Origin: Candidatus Aenigmatarchaeota archaeon
GTDB lineage: Archaea; Aenigmatarchaeota; Aenigmatarchaeia; GW2011-AR5
Direction: 5' to 3'
DNA: 64,000 nucleotides
NCBI GenBank assembly: GCA_016198685.1
Contig: JACQID010000007.1
Coordinates: 28,695-92,694, forward strand
In this document: in pieces, positions 9,180-18,264 of the stretch
How the letters are laid out: every line of letters starts with the position of its first letter
How positions within the stretch are numbered: position 1 is the stretch's first letter
Notes under the pieces: generated by a model
The model's database searches: none
Seen by the model: the letters and a program-made list of their open reading frames with translations, nothing else
Told to the model about the DNA's origin: nothing
Translations under genes and position numbers: made by a program

Positions 9180-9212
9180 TATTATTAACAATAAAGTTAA
9201 ATATTAATAATA
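9180..9212. promoter_or_regulatory. NikR-type operator candidate TATTATTAA-N15-TTAATAATA
   Basis: Perfect 9-15-9 inverted repeat between the divergent regulator and the membrane protein/ZIP genes. Confidence 0.65.
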
Positions 9213-9225
9213 TCCAAGATACAGC

Positions 9226-9399
9226 ATGAAAGGCGCATCTATGCTGAATATCGGGGTCACGCTCGCGATGACCGGAATAGGGATATTCTTCATAATCAAG
9301 GGTGTTGCCGGCGAGAACGTGGCTCCAGCGCTTCTGGCGTTTGCGGGCATACTGATGATAGTCGAGCAGGTATTGGATATGACTCATGCGCACGGCTGA
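9226..9399 (+). CDS. Small two-TM membrane protein (57 aa)
   Basis: ATG..TGA reads MKGASMLNIGVTLAMTGIGIFFIIKGVAGENVAPALLAFAGILMIVEQVLDMTHAHG; below the ORF-track cutoff. Confidence 0.6.
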   Translation: MKGASMLNIGVTLAMTGIGIFFIIKGVAGENVAPALLAFAGILMIVEQVLDMTHAHG

Positions 9400-9408
9400 G
9401 GGGATGAC

Positions 9409-10146
9409 ATGGACGTTCTTTATGATATACTTGCATCGGTATTGGCGGTAAGCCTGCTTTCTTTTGCCGGATTAGTCACGCTTTCAATAAAAAAAATCAT
9501 CCTTGAAAGAATGCTTTTTATCCTTGTAAGCTTTGCGACAGGAACACTCCTTGCAGCGGCATTCCTTGACCTGATACCGGAAGCCATGGACTATCAAGCA
9601 GCGAATGTAATGGTCTTTCCTCTTCTGGGAATAATGACGTTTTTCTTGCTGGAAAAGTCGATACATTGGCATCATCACCATACCAAGAAAGAAGTCCATG
9701 CGTTTACTTATCTCAATCTTATAGGCGACGGATTCCATAATTTTATAGACGGCATAGTGATAGCCGCAAGCTTCCTGCATTCGCCGGCTCTGGGCGTCAC
9801 AACAACCATAGCCATAATATTCCATGAGATCCCGCAGGAAATAGGCGACTTCTCGTTGCTGATACACGGCGGCTTTAGCCGGACAAAGGCATTATTCTTC
9901 AATTTCCTTTCCGCTCTTACGGCTGTCTTGGGAGGCATATTAGGCTACTTCTTCATATCGTCATTGGAAGCGGCTTTGCCCTATCTGCTTGCCTATACTG
10001 CAGGCCATTTCATATACATAGCTACCGTAGATCTGCTTCCTGAGCTTGTAGCGCAGAAGAGCCCAAAAGTTTCCGTACTTCAAATTGCCGCAATCACTAC
10101 CGGCATGGCAATAATATGGCTCGTCATAACGTTCTTGCCGGAGTAG
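9409..10146 (+). CDS. ZIP-family metal transporter
   Basis: 245 aa; NLIGDGFHNFIDGIVIAASF and IFHEIPQEIGDFSLLIHGG are ZIP metal-site motifs. Confidence 0.92.
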   Translation: MDVLYDILASVLAVSLLSFAGLVTLSIKKIILERMLFILVSFATGTLLAAAFLDLIPEAMDYQAANVMVFPLLGIMTFFLLEKSIHWHHHHTKKEVHAFTYLNLIGDGFHNFIDGIVIAASFLHSPALGVTTTIAIIFHEIPQEIGDFSLLIHGGFSRTKALFFNFLSALTAVLGGILGYFFISSLEAALPYLLAYTAGHFIYIATVDLLPELVAQKSPKVSVLQIAAITTGMAIIWLVITFLPE

Positions 10147-10195
10147 GCGACAGTTGGGAATTTCTTAAAAAGATATGCTTCTATAGTTCTTAGAC

Positions 10196-10282
10196 GCTCC
10201 TGTCGTCTAGCCCGGCCATTGATAGCCGAAAGGATAGTGGCTTCTCAAGCCATTGACACGGGTTCAAATCCCGTCAGGAGCA
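10196..10282 (+). tRNA. tRNA-Glu(CUC) with a predicted 12-nt D-loop intron (10219-10230)
   Basis: Acceptor GCTCCTG/CAGGAGC plus A73; anticodon arm GTGGC-TTCTCAA-GCCAT; T-arm CGGG TTCAAAT CCCG. Over-long D-loop becomes TAGCCCGGCCAAG after removing TTGATAGCCGAA. Confidence 0.88.
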
Positions 10283-10311
10283 TCTGTGAGAGTTGAACCG
10301 AAAGTAATTTA

Positions 10312-11247
10312 TTATGTGAAATAATGCCTAAGTTCTATCAGGGCAAAGACGATGTAAAGGAAAAACAGCAGGAAGCTGTCGTTTGATGTTATTTTCTTGC
10401 CGTCTTGGAGAAGCGTGACCACGAGAAGCGCAGAAAATACCATGAAGAGCATGCTCGTTGCAAATGCGGAGAAAGCGGTTTCTACCGGGGCTATGATTGC
10501 AACTATTCCCATCGACAAAGTGCAGTCAGCAGCGACATTGCCAAGTACATTACCAAGTGCAATGTCTTTATGCTTCGCAAGAACCGCCTTTAAAGAAAAA
10601 GCCATCTCAGGCATTGTCGTGCCGAATGCCACGAGAAACATTCCTATTACGACAGAAGGTATAAGCAGTTCGTGAGATATGCCTACTACAGATTCCACTA
10701 CAAAATGGGCTGAAACGAAAAGCACAGCAAGGCATGCAATGAAAAACATCATGCTCTTTAACGCGGATATTACGTCTTTCGAATCGTGCTTGGAGAATAT
10801 CTTCTCCTTCTTTATGAGCTGAGACATATAGAAAAGAAAAGCGACTACAAGTATTATGCCGTCATCCCTTGAGAGTTGACCATCAAGCATAAACAATACT
10901 GGCAGTGCTGTCACCGCAAGAAACGCATTATTATTCCTGGTTATACTGGAGTTTACCATTATTTTCTTGCCTGCAAGGGCAATTATGCCTATCACTAGCG
11001 TAAGATCCGCTATATTAGAACCTATTAATGTGCCTATGCCTATCGCTGACGACCCTGCTATTGCTGAATTAATTCCTATGAACAATTCCGGCATGATAGA
11101 GATGACGCCTGCTATGACAAAAGTCACAAAAAATTCAGAGAGCCGCAAATGCTTTGCAATGTCTATTATGTATTTGGTCGCATAGCCTGCGCTTTTGATA
11201 ACAATGACGATTGAAATGAAAAACAGGGTCGCATTCTCGAAAATCAT
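10312..11247 (-). CDS. Sodium/calcium exchanger (CaCA) family membrane protein
   Basis: 311 aa; GIGTLIGSNIADLTLVIG and MFLVAFGTTMPEMAFSLKAVLAKHKDIALGNVLGNVAADCTLSMG alpha-repeat motifs. Confidence 0.9.
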   Translation of the reverse strand: MIFENATLFFISIVIVIKSAGYATKYIIDIAKHLRLSEFFVTFVIAGVISIMPELFIGINSAIAGSSAIGIGTLIGSNIADLTLVIGIIALAGKKIMVNSSITRNNNAFLAVTALPVLFMLDGQLSRDDGIILVVAFLFYMSQLIKKEKIFSKHDSKDVISALKSMMFFIACLAVLFVSAHFVVESVVGISHELLIPSVVIGMFLVAFGTTMPEMAFSLKAVLAKHKDIALGNVLGNVAADCTLSMGIVAIIAPVETAFSAFATSMLFMVFSALLVVTLLQDGKKITSNDSFLLFFLYIVFALIELRHYFT

Positions 11248-11366
11248 TATTAAATTTAGCCGTCCCGTATAAATAGTATTTTTTAAGCCCGCCTGTTTTC
11301 TGAAGTTGTTGGCAGCACTAATAATCTATTAAACGCTAGCGCCTAACTCTTTGCTACAGTGATGAA

Positions 11367-11921
11367 ATGAACATGCCTTACAAGACGCCCTTATTTATAT
11401 CAACGCTTTTTTTCGGCGCGGCGCTCCTTTATCTGCTAGGAGGGATAGCTCTTGCTGCAGTTTACGCCATATTATGGATAGATAAAATAGTTCTGGGCAT
11501 GCTGGGCCCGATACGTTATCTGGGCGTTGAGTTTACTACGCTGGCTACCATAATTTTAGGCATATCATATGGGCCGCTTCCCGCATTTCTTTTCAGCATA
11601 ATAGTCATCCCGCTTCTGCACTCATCAAAATACCTGTTCCTGCCTCTGCCGCAGCCTGAATGGCCATTCTTCATTCCTCATCCGAATAACATAGTTGACG
11701 CTATAGGTGCGCTATGCGCAGGAATTTTATGGGTTATTGGAATAAAGGAACTTCTGATACTCACTGCCATCGTGGTCATAATCAAGGACGCCGGCTACGG
11801 CATATCAGAAAAGATGATGTTTGGAAAGCCTGTGGATTATTTCAGCGCTGCCATGTATCTTATCTTCAACTGCCTTCTGATTTTCCAGTTCGGGCCGTCT
11901 ATAGCTTCGCTGGCGGCATGA
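11367..11921 (+). CDS. Hypothetical membrane protein
   Basis: 184 aa, several hydrophobic segments. Confidence 0.55.
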   Translation: MNMPYKTPLFISTLFFGAALLYLLGGIALAAVYAILWIDKIVLGMLGPIRYLGVEFTTLATIILGISYGPLPAFLFSIIVIPLLHSSKYLFLPLPQPEWPFFIPHPNNIVDAIGALCAGILWVIGIKELLILTAIVVIIKDAGYGISEKMMFGKPVDYFSAAMYLIFNCLLIFQFGPSIASLAA

Positions 11922-12022
11922 TCAGGGATGGCGCAAGCTAACAGCGTTGTGGCCATACTCCGAAAAGCTTCTTCCTCTAAATGCCAGCGGCATACTTATA
12001 AAAATTGTTGCCATGACAATTC

Positions 12023-12646
12023 ATGCGAACAGTCTGGGACAGCATAGCCGAAGGATGGAATTCTTTCAGGTCGTTTCCGATAGAGGAAGCCAAAGCCTTT
12101 CTTCAGGATTGGAGAGGCGTTGTGCTTGACATAGGATGCGGGTCGGGAAGGAATTTTCTGAAAGGCATGACGTTCGTAGGACTGGACATCTCTTATAACA
12201 TGCTTCTTCATGCGAAGAAGAATGCGGAAAAGAGAGGGGTAAGGGCATACTTGATACGTGCAGATGCTGCGGCATTGCCGTTAAAGCCGGCATTTGAAAG
12301 GATACTGCTGATTGCAGTATTGCATGCGCTAAGGGAGAGAAGGGCATGCGTTTCCGAGGTTCGCAGGCTTTTGGGCGCCCGGGGCAAAGCACTTGTTACG
12401 GTGTGGAACAAGGACCAGCCGCGCTTCAAGAAAGCGCCCAAGGAAAACGAAATACCATGGGAAAGCGATGGCAAGGAATACATGAGATATACATACCTTT
12501 TCACCAAACAAGAACTTGCCTCGTTCCTTCAGAAAAGCGGTTTCGAGGCCGAGATTGCTGAAAGCTCCAAAAAGGCTTTTAATGCCTTCTCCAAGAATAT
12601 AGTGGCAGTGTTGAAGCGGGGGTCCCCTAGTGGCCAATGGGACTAG
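12023..12646 (+). CDS. Class I SAM-dependent methyltransferase, Trm9-like
   Basis: 207 aa; VWDSIAEGWNSFR, VVLDIGCGSGRNFL, FVGLDISYNML. Its 3' end overlaps the tRNA-Leu gene. Confidence 0.8.
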   Translation: MRTVWDSIAEGWNSFRSFPIEEAKAFLQDWRGVVLDIGCGSGRNFLKGMTFVGLDISYNMLLHAKKNAEKRGVRAYLIRADAAALPLKPAFERILLIAVLHALRERRACVSEVRRLLGARGKALVTVWNKDQPRFKKAPKENEIPWESDGKEYMRYTYLFTKQELASFLQKSGFEAEIAESSKKAFNAFSKNIVAVLKRGSPSGQWD

Positions 12647-12751
12647 GCTTAGGTGACTGTCCGGCCAATGGGACTAGGCTCAGATGACCGGAACTGGTCG
12701 AAGACACCTAGTGGCTTAGTGCCTTCGCAGGTTCAAATCCTGCCCCCCGCA
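12616..12751 (+). tRNA. tRNA-Leu, class II, with an internal tandem duplication and intron(s); anticodon UAG or CAG depending on splicing
   Basis: Acceptor GCGGGGG/CCCCCGC plus A73; T-arm GCAGG TTCAAAT CCTGC; variable arm TGGCTTAGTGCC; CTAGG stem halves at 12643 and 12674; single CCTAG at 12707-12711. Confidence 0.85.
12632..12688 (+). repeat. Tandem duplication within tRNA-Leu (26-nt unit, 31-nt period)
   Basis: GGCCAATGGGACTAGGCTTAGGTGAC (12632-12657) and GGCCAATGGGACTAGGCTCAGATGAC (12663-12688). Confidence 0.95.
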
Positions 12752-12803
12752 TATTCTTATCTAAAATTTATCTCAATAAAAACCCCTTTATGATAATTAT
12801 ATC

Positions 12804-13226
12804 ATGCCAATACGGAAGGGCGTTGTCGGCGTAGTCTATCGCAAGGGCAAGAATGAGCCGGAGTTTCTCCTTTTGCACAGGCAGCAGGGCTGGAAAGGCT
12901 GGGAATTCTCCAAGGGTGGAATTGAATCAGGCGAGGATGATGAAGAGGCTCTTGTGCGTGAAATACGCGAGGAAACAGGCATCGGGAAAGTCAAAGTCCG
13001 GGCCAGAATGGCTGCCGAGATATCTTACAAATATCCGGCATGGTACAAGAGCGGATATACCGGTACAAAACAGTCGGTTTTTCTTGTTGAAGCGCTTGAG
13101 GATAGCGTTTCTGTGAGCCAGGAGCATGATGATTACACATGGGTTGATTATAGGTCAGCGCTGAAGATGCTCAAGCATAAAGGGCAGAAAAAGGCACTGT
13201 CAGAATCATTCCAGGCATTGCTCTAA
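12804..13226 (+). CDS. NUDIX hydrolase
   Basis: 140 aa; Nudix box GGIESGEDDEEALVREIREETGI. Confidence 0.92.
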   Translation: MPIRKGVVGVVYRKGKNEPEFLLLHRQQGWKGWEFSKGGIESGEDDEEALVREIREETGIGKVKVRARMAAEISYKYPAWYKSGYTGTKQSVFLVEALEDSVSVSQEHDDYTWVDYRSALKMLKHKGQKKALSESFQALL

Positions 13227-13270
13227 ACATTGAATTTAATGCGCAAATAGCCTTGGCTTAACAAAAGAGC

Positions 13271-13513
13271 TCAATTTTCGCTGCCGCCCATCAGGGATAC
13301 GAATCCTACAGTCACAAGAAGCATGGAAAAGAAGAACATGGATATCGTGGAAGCTATCGCGCTTTCTACTGTGGGCTTGTCTGCCACGTCTTCAACGCTT
13401 TGGGCAAAAGCGTCCGATAATATTCCTGCGATAAAAGCAAGGATTGCGATTCCGCTTATGATGAATATCGCGCCAGCCACCTTGAGCTTATTGCCCATGC
13501 GGATATATGCCAT
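13271..13513 (-). CDS. Small membrane protein
   Basis: 80 aa with two hydrophobic segments, between recognised genes. Confidence 0.45.
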   Translation of the reverse strand: MAYIRMGNKLKVAGAIFIISGIAILAFIAGILSDAFAQSVEDVADKPTVESAIASTISMFFFSMLLVTVGFVSLMGGSEN

Positions 13514-13534
13514 CGGCTAATATTAAAATATTAT

Positions 13535-15166
13535 TTAGAGTTTTCCAAGGAGGTCTTTGACGCTTCGCCTGCCAAGCGCCATTATGAATGGCGCCAGTCT
13601 TGGTCCCTGGTTGCGGCTTATCAGAACAAGGTAAGCCGCCCTGAAGAAATCCTTGGGCTCAATACCGTGCTTTCTTGGGATCTCATAGAGTTTTTCGTAT
13701 ATTTTCTCTTCAGTGTTCGCCTGGTCCATGGAAGCTGCAAGCTCCTTCAGTGCGGCTTTCTCCTTCGTTGTGATCGACAAGTCTTTTGGCGGTTCTTCAT
13801 TGACACCTATCTTCGTTCCTTCAGGAGCGAAATTATCAAGCCAATGTGCCGCGAGCTCCAGTCTTCTTTTGATCTGCATCTCATCGTCAGCCGGCAAAGG
13901 CTCTTTGACATGGCCGGTCTCTTTGAGAATCTGCAGGGATCTTTCCCAGCTTCTGTCTGGAACAAGATTTGCTATCATCACGGCAAGATGATACGGAAGC
14001 CTAAACGGCATCTTTTTCGGAACAGAAGCGAAAGAGCTTTCATACATCCGCGCCATATTTTCCTTGTCTTTTTCATCAGCCGCATCTTTGCCAAAATACA
14101 CGCGTTCAGCCTTTTCAAAGTCCTCAACAAGAAGATGTATAGTTTTCAGGTCCAGGCTTCTCTGCTTCTTGCTCCTCTTGGTATAAAAATAAAGGAATAC
14201 TTCAGGCTCGACTATCTGGAGCATCTCTTGGGTGATATATACATTGCCATAACGCGTAGACATCTTTTCGCCGTTAATCAGCAGAAATTCATATATGTGC
14301 GCTATCGGCGGCTCAATGCCAAATATCTCCTTGGATATGGCGACGCATCTCGGCCAGGAGCCTTCTGCGTGTTCCTTTCCGAAAGGCTCGAAAGTAGCAT
14401 TCCATATTGCCCATTGTGCAGGCCATTCAAAGCTCCAGGGCAATTTGCCGCCTCTGAACGTTGTCGTGCCTTTGAAACCGCATCCCTGTATTGTATACTT
14501 GCCAGCAAGATCGCGGCCTGTGCACACATAATCAACGGTCTTTTTTTCAAGGTCAAAAGAGACTGTCTTTCCCATTATCTTTCCGCAATTGGCGCATATC
14601 GCATCAAAGGGTATGTAATCTGATTCCTTGGACTCCTGGAATTTCCTTATTATTTTGCGGGAAGCCTCGAGTTTTTCAAGCGCCGTTCCAATGTACTTGT
14701 CGAATTGACCGGCTTCATACATATCTTCGGCAAAGTAGAATTCAGTGTCTTTCATGCCCAGTGCTCGAACGCCATTTTCCCAGAGCGTTGCAAAATGCTT
14801 TGACCATGAATCGCAGCAACTGAAAGGGTCAGGGGTCCTTGAGTAAGGGATGCCAAGATATTTTTCCAATTCTTTTTTCGTATCTTCATCGACTATGTGC
14901 CATTTCCCGTCTAGCCTTGGGAGCTTTGACGGTATGTTCCTAAGCGGGTCCCGATCATCATGCGTAAAGACAAACCGGGACTGGTATCCTTTCTTCAAAA
15001 CGGCCTTGTGCACCATATAGGCTTTGGCCGCATCAAAAAGATTGCCTATGTGCTTGCCTCCGGACGGTGAGGCGGCTCCTCGGCACGTCACGATGCGCCC
15101 TTCTTTCTTTGCTCTTGCGATAGCCTCCTCGGCAAGCTGGTCTGCCCAAAAAACATCCATAGGCAT
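13535..15166 (-). CDS. lysS: Lysyl-tRNA synthetase, class I
   Basis: 543 aa; ASPSGGKHIGN (HIGH) and EKMSTRYGN (KMSKS) motifs of class I LysRS. Confidence 0.93.
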   Translation of the reverse strand: MPMDVFWADQLAEEAIARAKKEGRIVTCRGAASPSGGKHIGNLFDAAKAYMVHKAVLKKGYQSRFVFTHDDRDPLRNIPSKLPRLDGKWHIVDEDTKKELEKYLGIPYSRTPDPFSCCDSWSKHFATLWENGVRALGMKDTEFYFAEDMYEAGQFDKYIGTALEKLEASRKIIRKFQESKESDYIPFDAICANCGKIMGKTVSFDLEKKTVDYVCTGRDLAGKYTIQGCGFKGTTTFRGGKLPWSFEWPAQWAIWNATFEPFGKEHAEGSWPRCVAISKEIFGIEPPIAHIYEFLLINGEKMSTRYGNVYITQEMLQIVEPEVFLYFYTKRSKKQRSLDLKTIHLLVEDFEKAERVYFGKDAADEKDKENMARMYESSFASVPKKMPFRLPYHLAVMIANLVPDRSWERSLQILKETGHVKEPLPADDEMQIKRRLELAAHWLDNFAPEGTKIGVNEEPPKDLSITTKEKAALKELAASMDQANTEEKIYEKLYEIPRKHGIEPKDFFRAAYLVLISRNQGPRLAPFIMALGRRSVKDLLGKL

Positions 15167-15342
15167 AATTACGCAAGGTGAACGATTAAAGGCTTATCGG
15201 GATGCTTGAATCAAATCCTCTGCAGGAGTATGCTCAAAGACATTAATATTTGAACGGCCCAATATGTTTACTATCCCGACGGACACAATGTTTTGAATAT
15301 AATCTCCTTCGGTATAAATAGAAGGACAGGGAATGTTATTCC

Positions 15343-16680
15343 ATGAAAGGCGCCGATCCGCTTATAGTTTCTATAATGCTTATCGGCATCACAGTTGTTG
15401 CGGCAGGGATAATCTCAGGCTGGTCGAGTAACTTCTACCAGACCCAGGGACAGGAACTGAAGAATCAGACTGAAAGCAAGCTCTCCTGTCAGCTTGCTTC
15501 GTTTTACGTCAGAAATATCTCAATATCATGCAACAACAACTGCTTTACAGGCTCGCCTTACAGAGTGAACGCGAGCATAGAAAACACCGGCGACAGGCAG
15601 GTCGACTTGTCGAGGCTTGCAATAACGCTTTCAAACGGCATTACGCATATAATATACGGCAACAAAACTACCCTATCCTCAGGCATTACAGACAACAAAG
15701 CTTTCAACAGCATTCTTATTTCAGGCAGCCCCAAGATGCCGATACAGTCCATGGACTCCATGGGCGCATATTCCAACGATACAAATACAGTCGCATTATG
15801 GCACTTCGACCAGGCCACTGCGAGCAGCACTCTTGACAATTCCCGGGGCAACAACCTCACATGCTACGGAATGGGAACTAACTGCAGTTTCACGCCTTCG
15901 GGCAAATACGGCGGGGCTCTCACGTTCAACGGCTCGGACCAGTATCTGAACGCTTCGGATTCAGTGAGCCTGAATATGACAAACCAGGTCACTGTGGAAG
16001 CATGGGTCTACGCCAATTCAACAACCGGCGGCAATGCAGGCATAGTGGCCAAGGGAACAGCGACTTCATGGCCTTATGCCATCATTTACGATACGAATGC
16101 GAACATAAACTGCATAATTGACGGGTCCACGAATGCCGTGAGTTTTTCCATGCTTGCCGGATCTTGGCATCATGTCGCGCTTTCGTACAACGGCACCGAC
16201 ATGTTCTGTTACATGGATGGCATACTGAAGGGAAGCAAAAAAATAAACTCAGCAATAAATCAAACAGCGTCCAATGTGATGATAGGCAGGGCTTCAGTTT
16301 ACTTCAATGGAACAATAGATGAAGTGCGCATTTCTAATTTCAGCCGAAATTTCAACACGACACTCACGATAAACGTGACGCACCCTGGGATAAAATTCGT
16401 GAGGCTTTTCAATTCATCGGGATTGGTTAGCCAGTCAACGAACCAAAACGGGGTTTCTGTTTACAACACGCAATATGAGAATCTCAAGACGTACAATAAT
16501 TTCAGGGTGGAAGTTGAGGATACCTCAGGATTTGTGATAAGCAAATGGTATCCTTACGATGCCGGAGGAGCCTGCGTTCCGGTGTCAAATATCAACAGGA
16601 TACGGTTTGCCGCGGATAATTGCCCATCTGTGACTGATGCCTATTTTGGAAGTGACGTATACTATGAAAACTGCGCATGA
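15343..16680 (+). CDS. Archaeal pilin-like secreted protein with LamG/ConA-like domain
   Basis: 445 aa; MKGADPLIVSIMLIGITVVAAGIISGW class III-type signal; LamG pattern VTVEAWVYAN..GSWHHVALSYNGTDMFCYMDGILKG..FNGTIDEVRISN. Confidence 0.85.
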   Translation: MKGADPLIVSIMLIGITVVAAGIISGWSSNFYQTQGQELKNQTESKLSCQLASFYVRNISISCNNNCFTGSPYRVNASIENTGDRQVDLSRLAITLSNGITHIIYGNKTTLSSGITDNKAFNSILISGSPKMPIQSMDSMGAYSNDTNTVALWHFDQATASSTLDNSRGNNLTCYGMGTNCSFTPSGKYGGALTFNGSDQYLNASDSVSLNMTNQVTVEAWVYANSTTGGNAGIVAKGTATSWPYAIIYDTNANINCIIDGSTNAVSFSMLAGSWHHVALSYNGTDMFCYMDGILKGSKKINSAINQTASNVMIGRASVYFNGTIDEVRISNFSRNFNTTLTINVTHPGIKFVRLFNSSGLVSQSTNQNGVSVYNTQYENLKTYNNFRVEVEDTSGFVISKWYPYDAGGACVPVSNINRIRFAADNCPSVTDAYFGSDVYYENCA

Positions 16681-16684
16681 TGAA

Positions 16685-17131
16685 ATGAAGGGCGTATCGC
16701 CGCTTCTGGCGAGCATATTTCTCGTCCTTATTGCAGTAACTGCGGTGCCGATATTCTCAGGCTGGTTCATGAATAATTTAATGTCGACAGCGGACACTTC
16801 CGGCAACAGGACAGAGCAGGCGATAAAATGCAATGTTGCAGGCCTTGCTATTGAAGATTTCTATCTCGATTTCTCTGCAAGCAGGGCAAGGCTGAATGTC
16901 AGGAATTCAGGTCAGACGCCGGACCAGATAGTATCTGCGAAAGTTTATTCATTCAACGGGTCGGAAGCCGCGAACCTGACCATATTTCCAATTAACATAA
17001 GCGCCGGCGAGTTCAAGTATGTTACTTTTAACACAGAAGGCGCATTGGCATCCTGCTCCAATTTCAGTTATGCCATAGTGTCAGGAAGATGCAAGACCGC
17101 AACATTCGAGGGCCTGCCGCGAGGCTGCTGA
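16685..17131 (+). CDS. Archaeal type IV pilin-like protein
   Basis: N-terminus MKGVSPLLASIFLVLIAVTAVPIFSGWF; start chosen at 16685. Confidence 0.75.
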   Translation: MKGVSPLLASIFLVLIAVTAVPIFSGWFMNNLMSTADTSGNRTEQAIKCNVAGLAIEDFYLDFSASRARLNVRNSGQTPDQIVSAKVYSFNGSEAANLTIFPINISAGEFKYVTFNTEGALASCSNFSYAIVSGRCKTATFEGLPRGC

Positions 17132-17226
17132 TTGCCAATATTCTATGATAGGCGCTGCATCTTCGCGAAAATTACGCCTCTGGGCATATTTATATAGCGG
17201 CAAAGAAATATATCTGCTGATACTAA

Positions 17227-17664
17227 ATGAAAGGATTATCGCCGCTTATCGCGTCAGTTCTTCTCATAGCCATTGCATTTAGCGTTTCTTCCATACTCGG
17301 ACCATGGGCACTTGAGGTCGTGCGCTCTGACACGGATGCTATAGACAATAACTCGAAGTCCGTTACAGAGTGCTTTCCTGTCCTTATCCAGAACGTTTAT
17401 ACCGATTTTACCGGAAATAAGGTCCGCATGTATGTCATGGGCAAGGGGCCTAACACCATAACAAGCGCTTCTGTGCTTAATTCTTATGGAGTTGCCATCC
17501 CCCTTTCCGATTCTTCAGTTTTGCCTATGAAAATTAGCCAGGGTGAAAGGAAATTAATTGAGTTCAACACAACAGCTAATCTTACGGCCTGCACGAATTT
17601 CAGTAAAGCCATAGTGACAACAGGCTGCGTTTCAGACCAAAAGACCAAGCCTGACAATTGCTGA
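17227..17664 (+). CDS. Archaeal type IV pilin-like protein
   Basis: 145 aa; MKGLSPLIASVLLIAIAFSVSSILGPW. Confidence 0.78.
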   Translation: MKGLSPLIASVLLIAIAFSVSSILGPWALEVVRSDTDAIDNNSKSVTECFPVLIQNVYTDFTGNKVRMYVMGKGPNTITSASVLNSYGVAIPLSDSSVLPMKISQGERKLIEFNTTANLTACTNFSKAIVTTGCVSDQKTKPDNC

Positions 17665-18128
17665 TCATGATGAAAAAAACAAAAGGAATATCGCCGCTCA
17701 TAGCATCCGTACTGCTGATAGCAATAGTGATAGTTGTGGGCACGTTAACTCTGGATTGGGCTACGGCTATACACTCCAATCTTGGCAGCAGTGTAAAAAA
17801 TAAAACCAGCGAATGCACTACAGCTGCAGTTGTCATAGACCGCGTATATTTAGACCTGAACGGCTCTGTCGGAAGGATAGTTGCCAGAAACTCGGGCTTT
17901 GATGACGATTCGATAACAGGCGCGTCGGTTGTGACAATGAAGGGACAGACAAGCAGCAACCTTACGGCCTTCCCGGTTGCCATGGCGCGCGGCACGCAGA
18001 CTACTCTCACGGTAAACATAAGCGGAATAATAACAAGCTGCACGAATTTCAGCCGGGCTTATGTGACGACATCCTGTGGCGTTTCAGCTGAATATGGCGT
18101 TGGCGAATCGCCTACGTGCACAAACTGA
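17658..18128 (+). CDS. Archaeal type IV pilin-like protein
   Basis: 156 aa; MKKTKGISPLIASVLLIAIVIVVGTLTLDW; paralogous to the 17227 gene. Confidence 0.78.
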   Translation: MLIMMKKTKGISPLIASVLLIAIVIVVGTLTLDWATAIHSNLGSSVKNKTSECTTAAVVIDRVYLDLNGSVGRIVARNSGFDDDSITGASVVTMKGQTSSNLTAFPVAMARGTQTTLTVNISGIITSCTNFSRAYVTTSCGVSAEYGVGESPTCTN

Positions 18129-18264
18129 TACTATCCTCAAAATAATGCACGTGAGATTAGCTCAAGCTAGATCTTTTTATATTTATTTGCCTTACTTCTT
18201 TGCCGCTTTGTTTGGTATTTCTCCAACGATGGCCGATGAAGTCATGGTAGAGCAAAAATTTGCC

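Noticed and set aside
12616-12751. Two tandem tRNA-Leu genes
   Set aside because: The second copy has no acceptor or T-arm of its own; only the D/anticodon segment is duplicated
13667-14623. 318-aa plus-strand ORF antisense to lysS
   Set aside because: Fully inside the class I LysRS gene on the other strand; composition is typical of antisense translation
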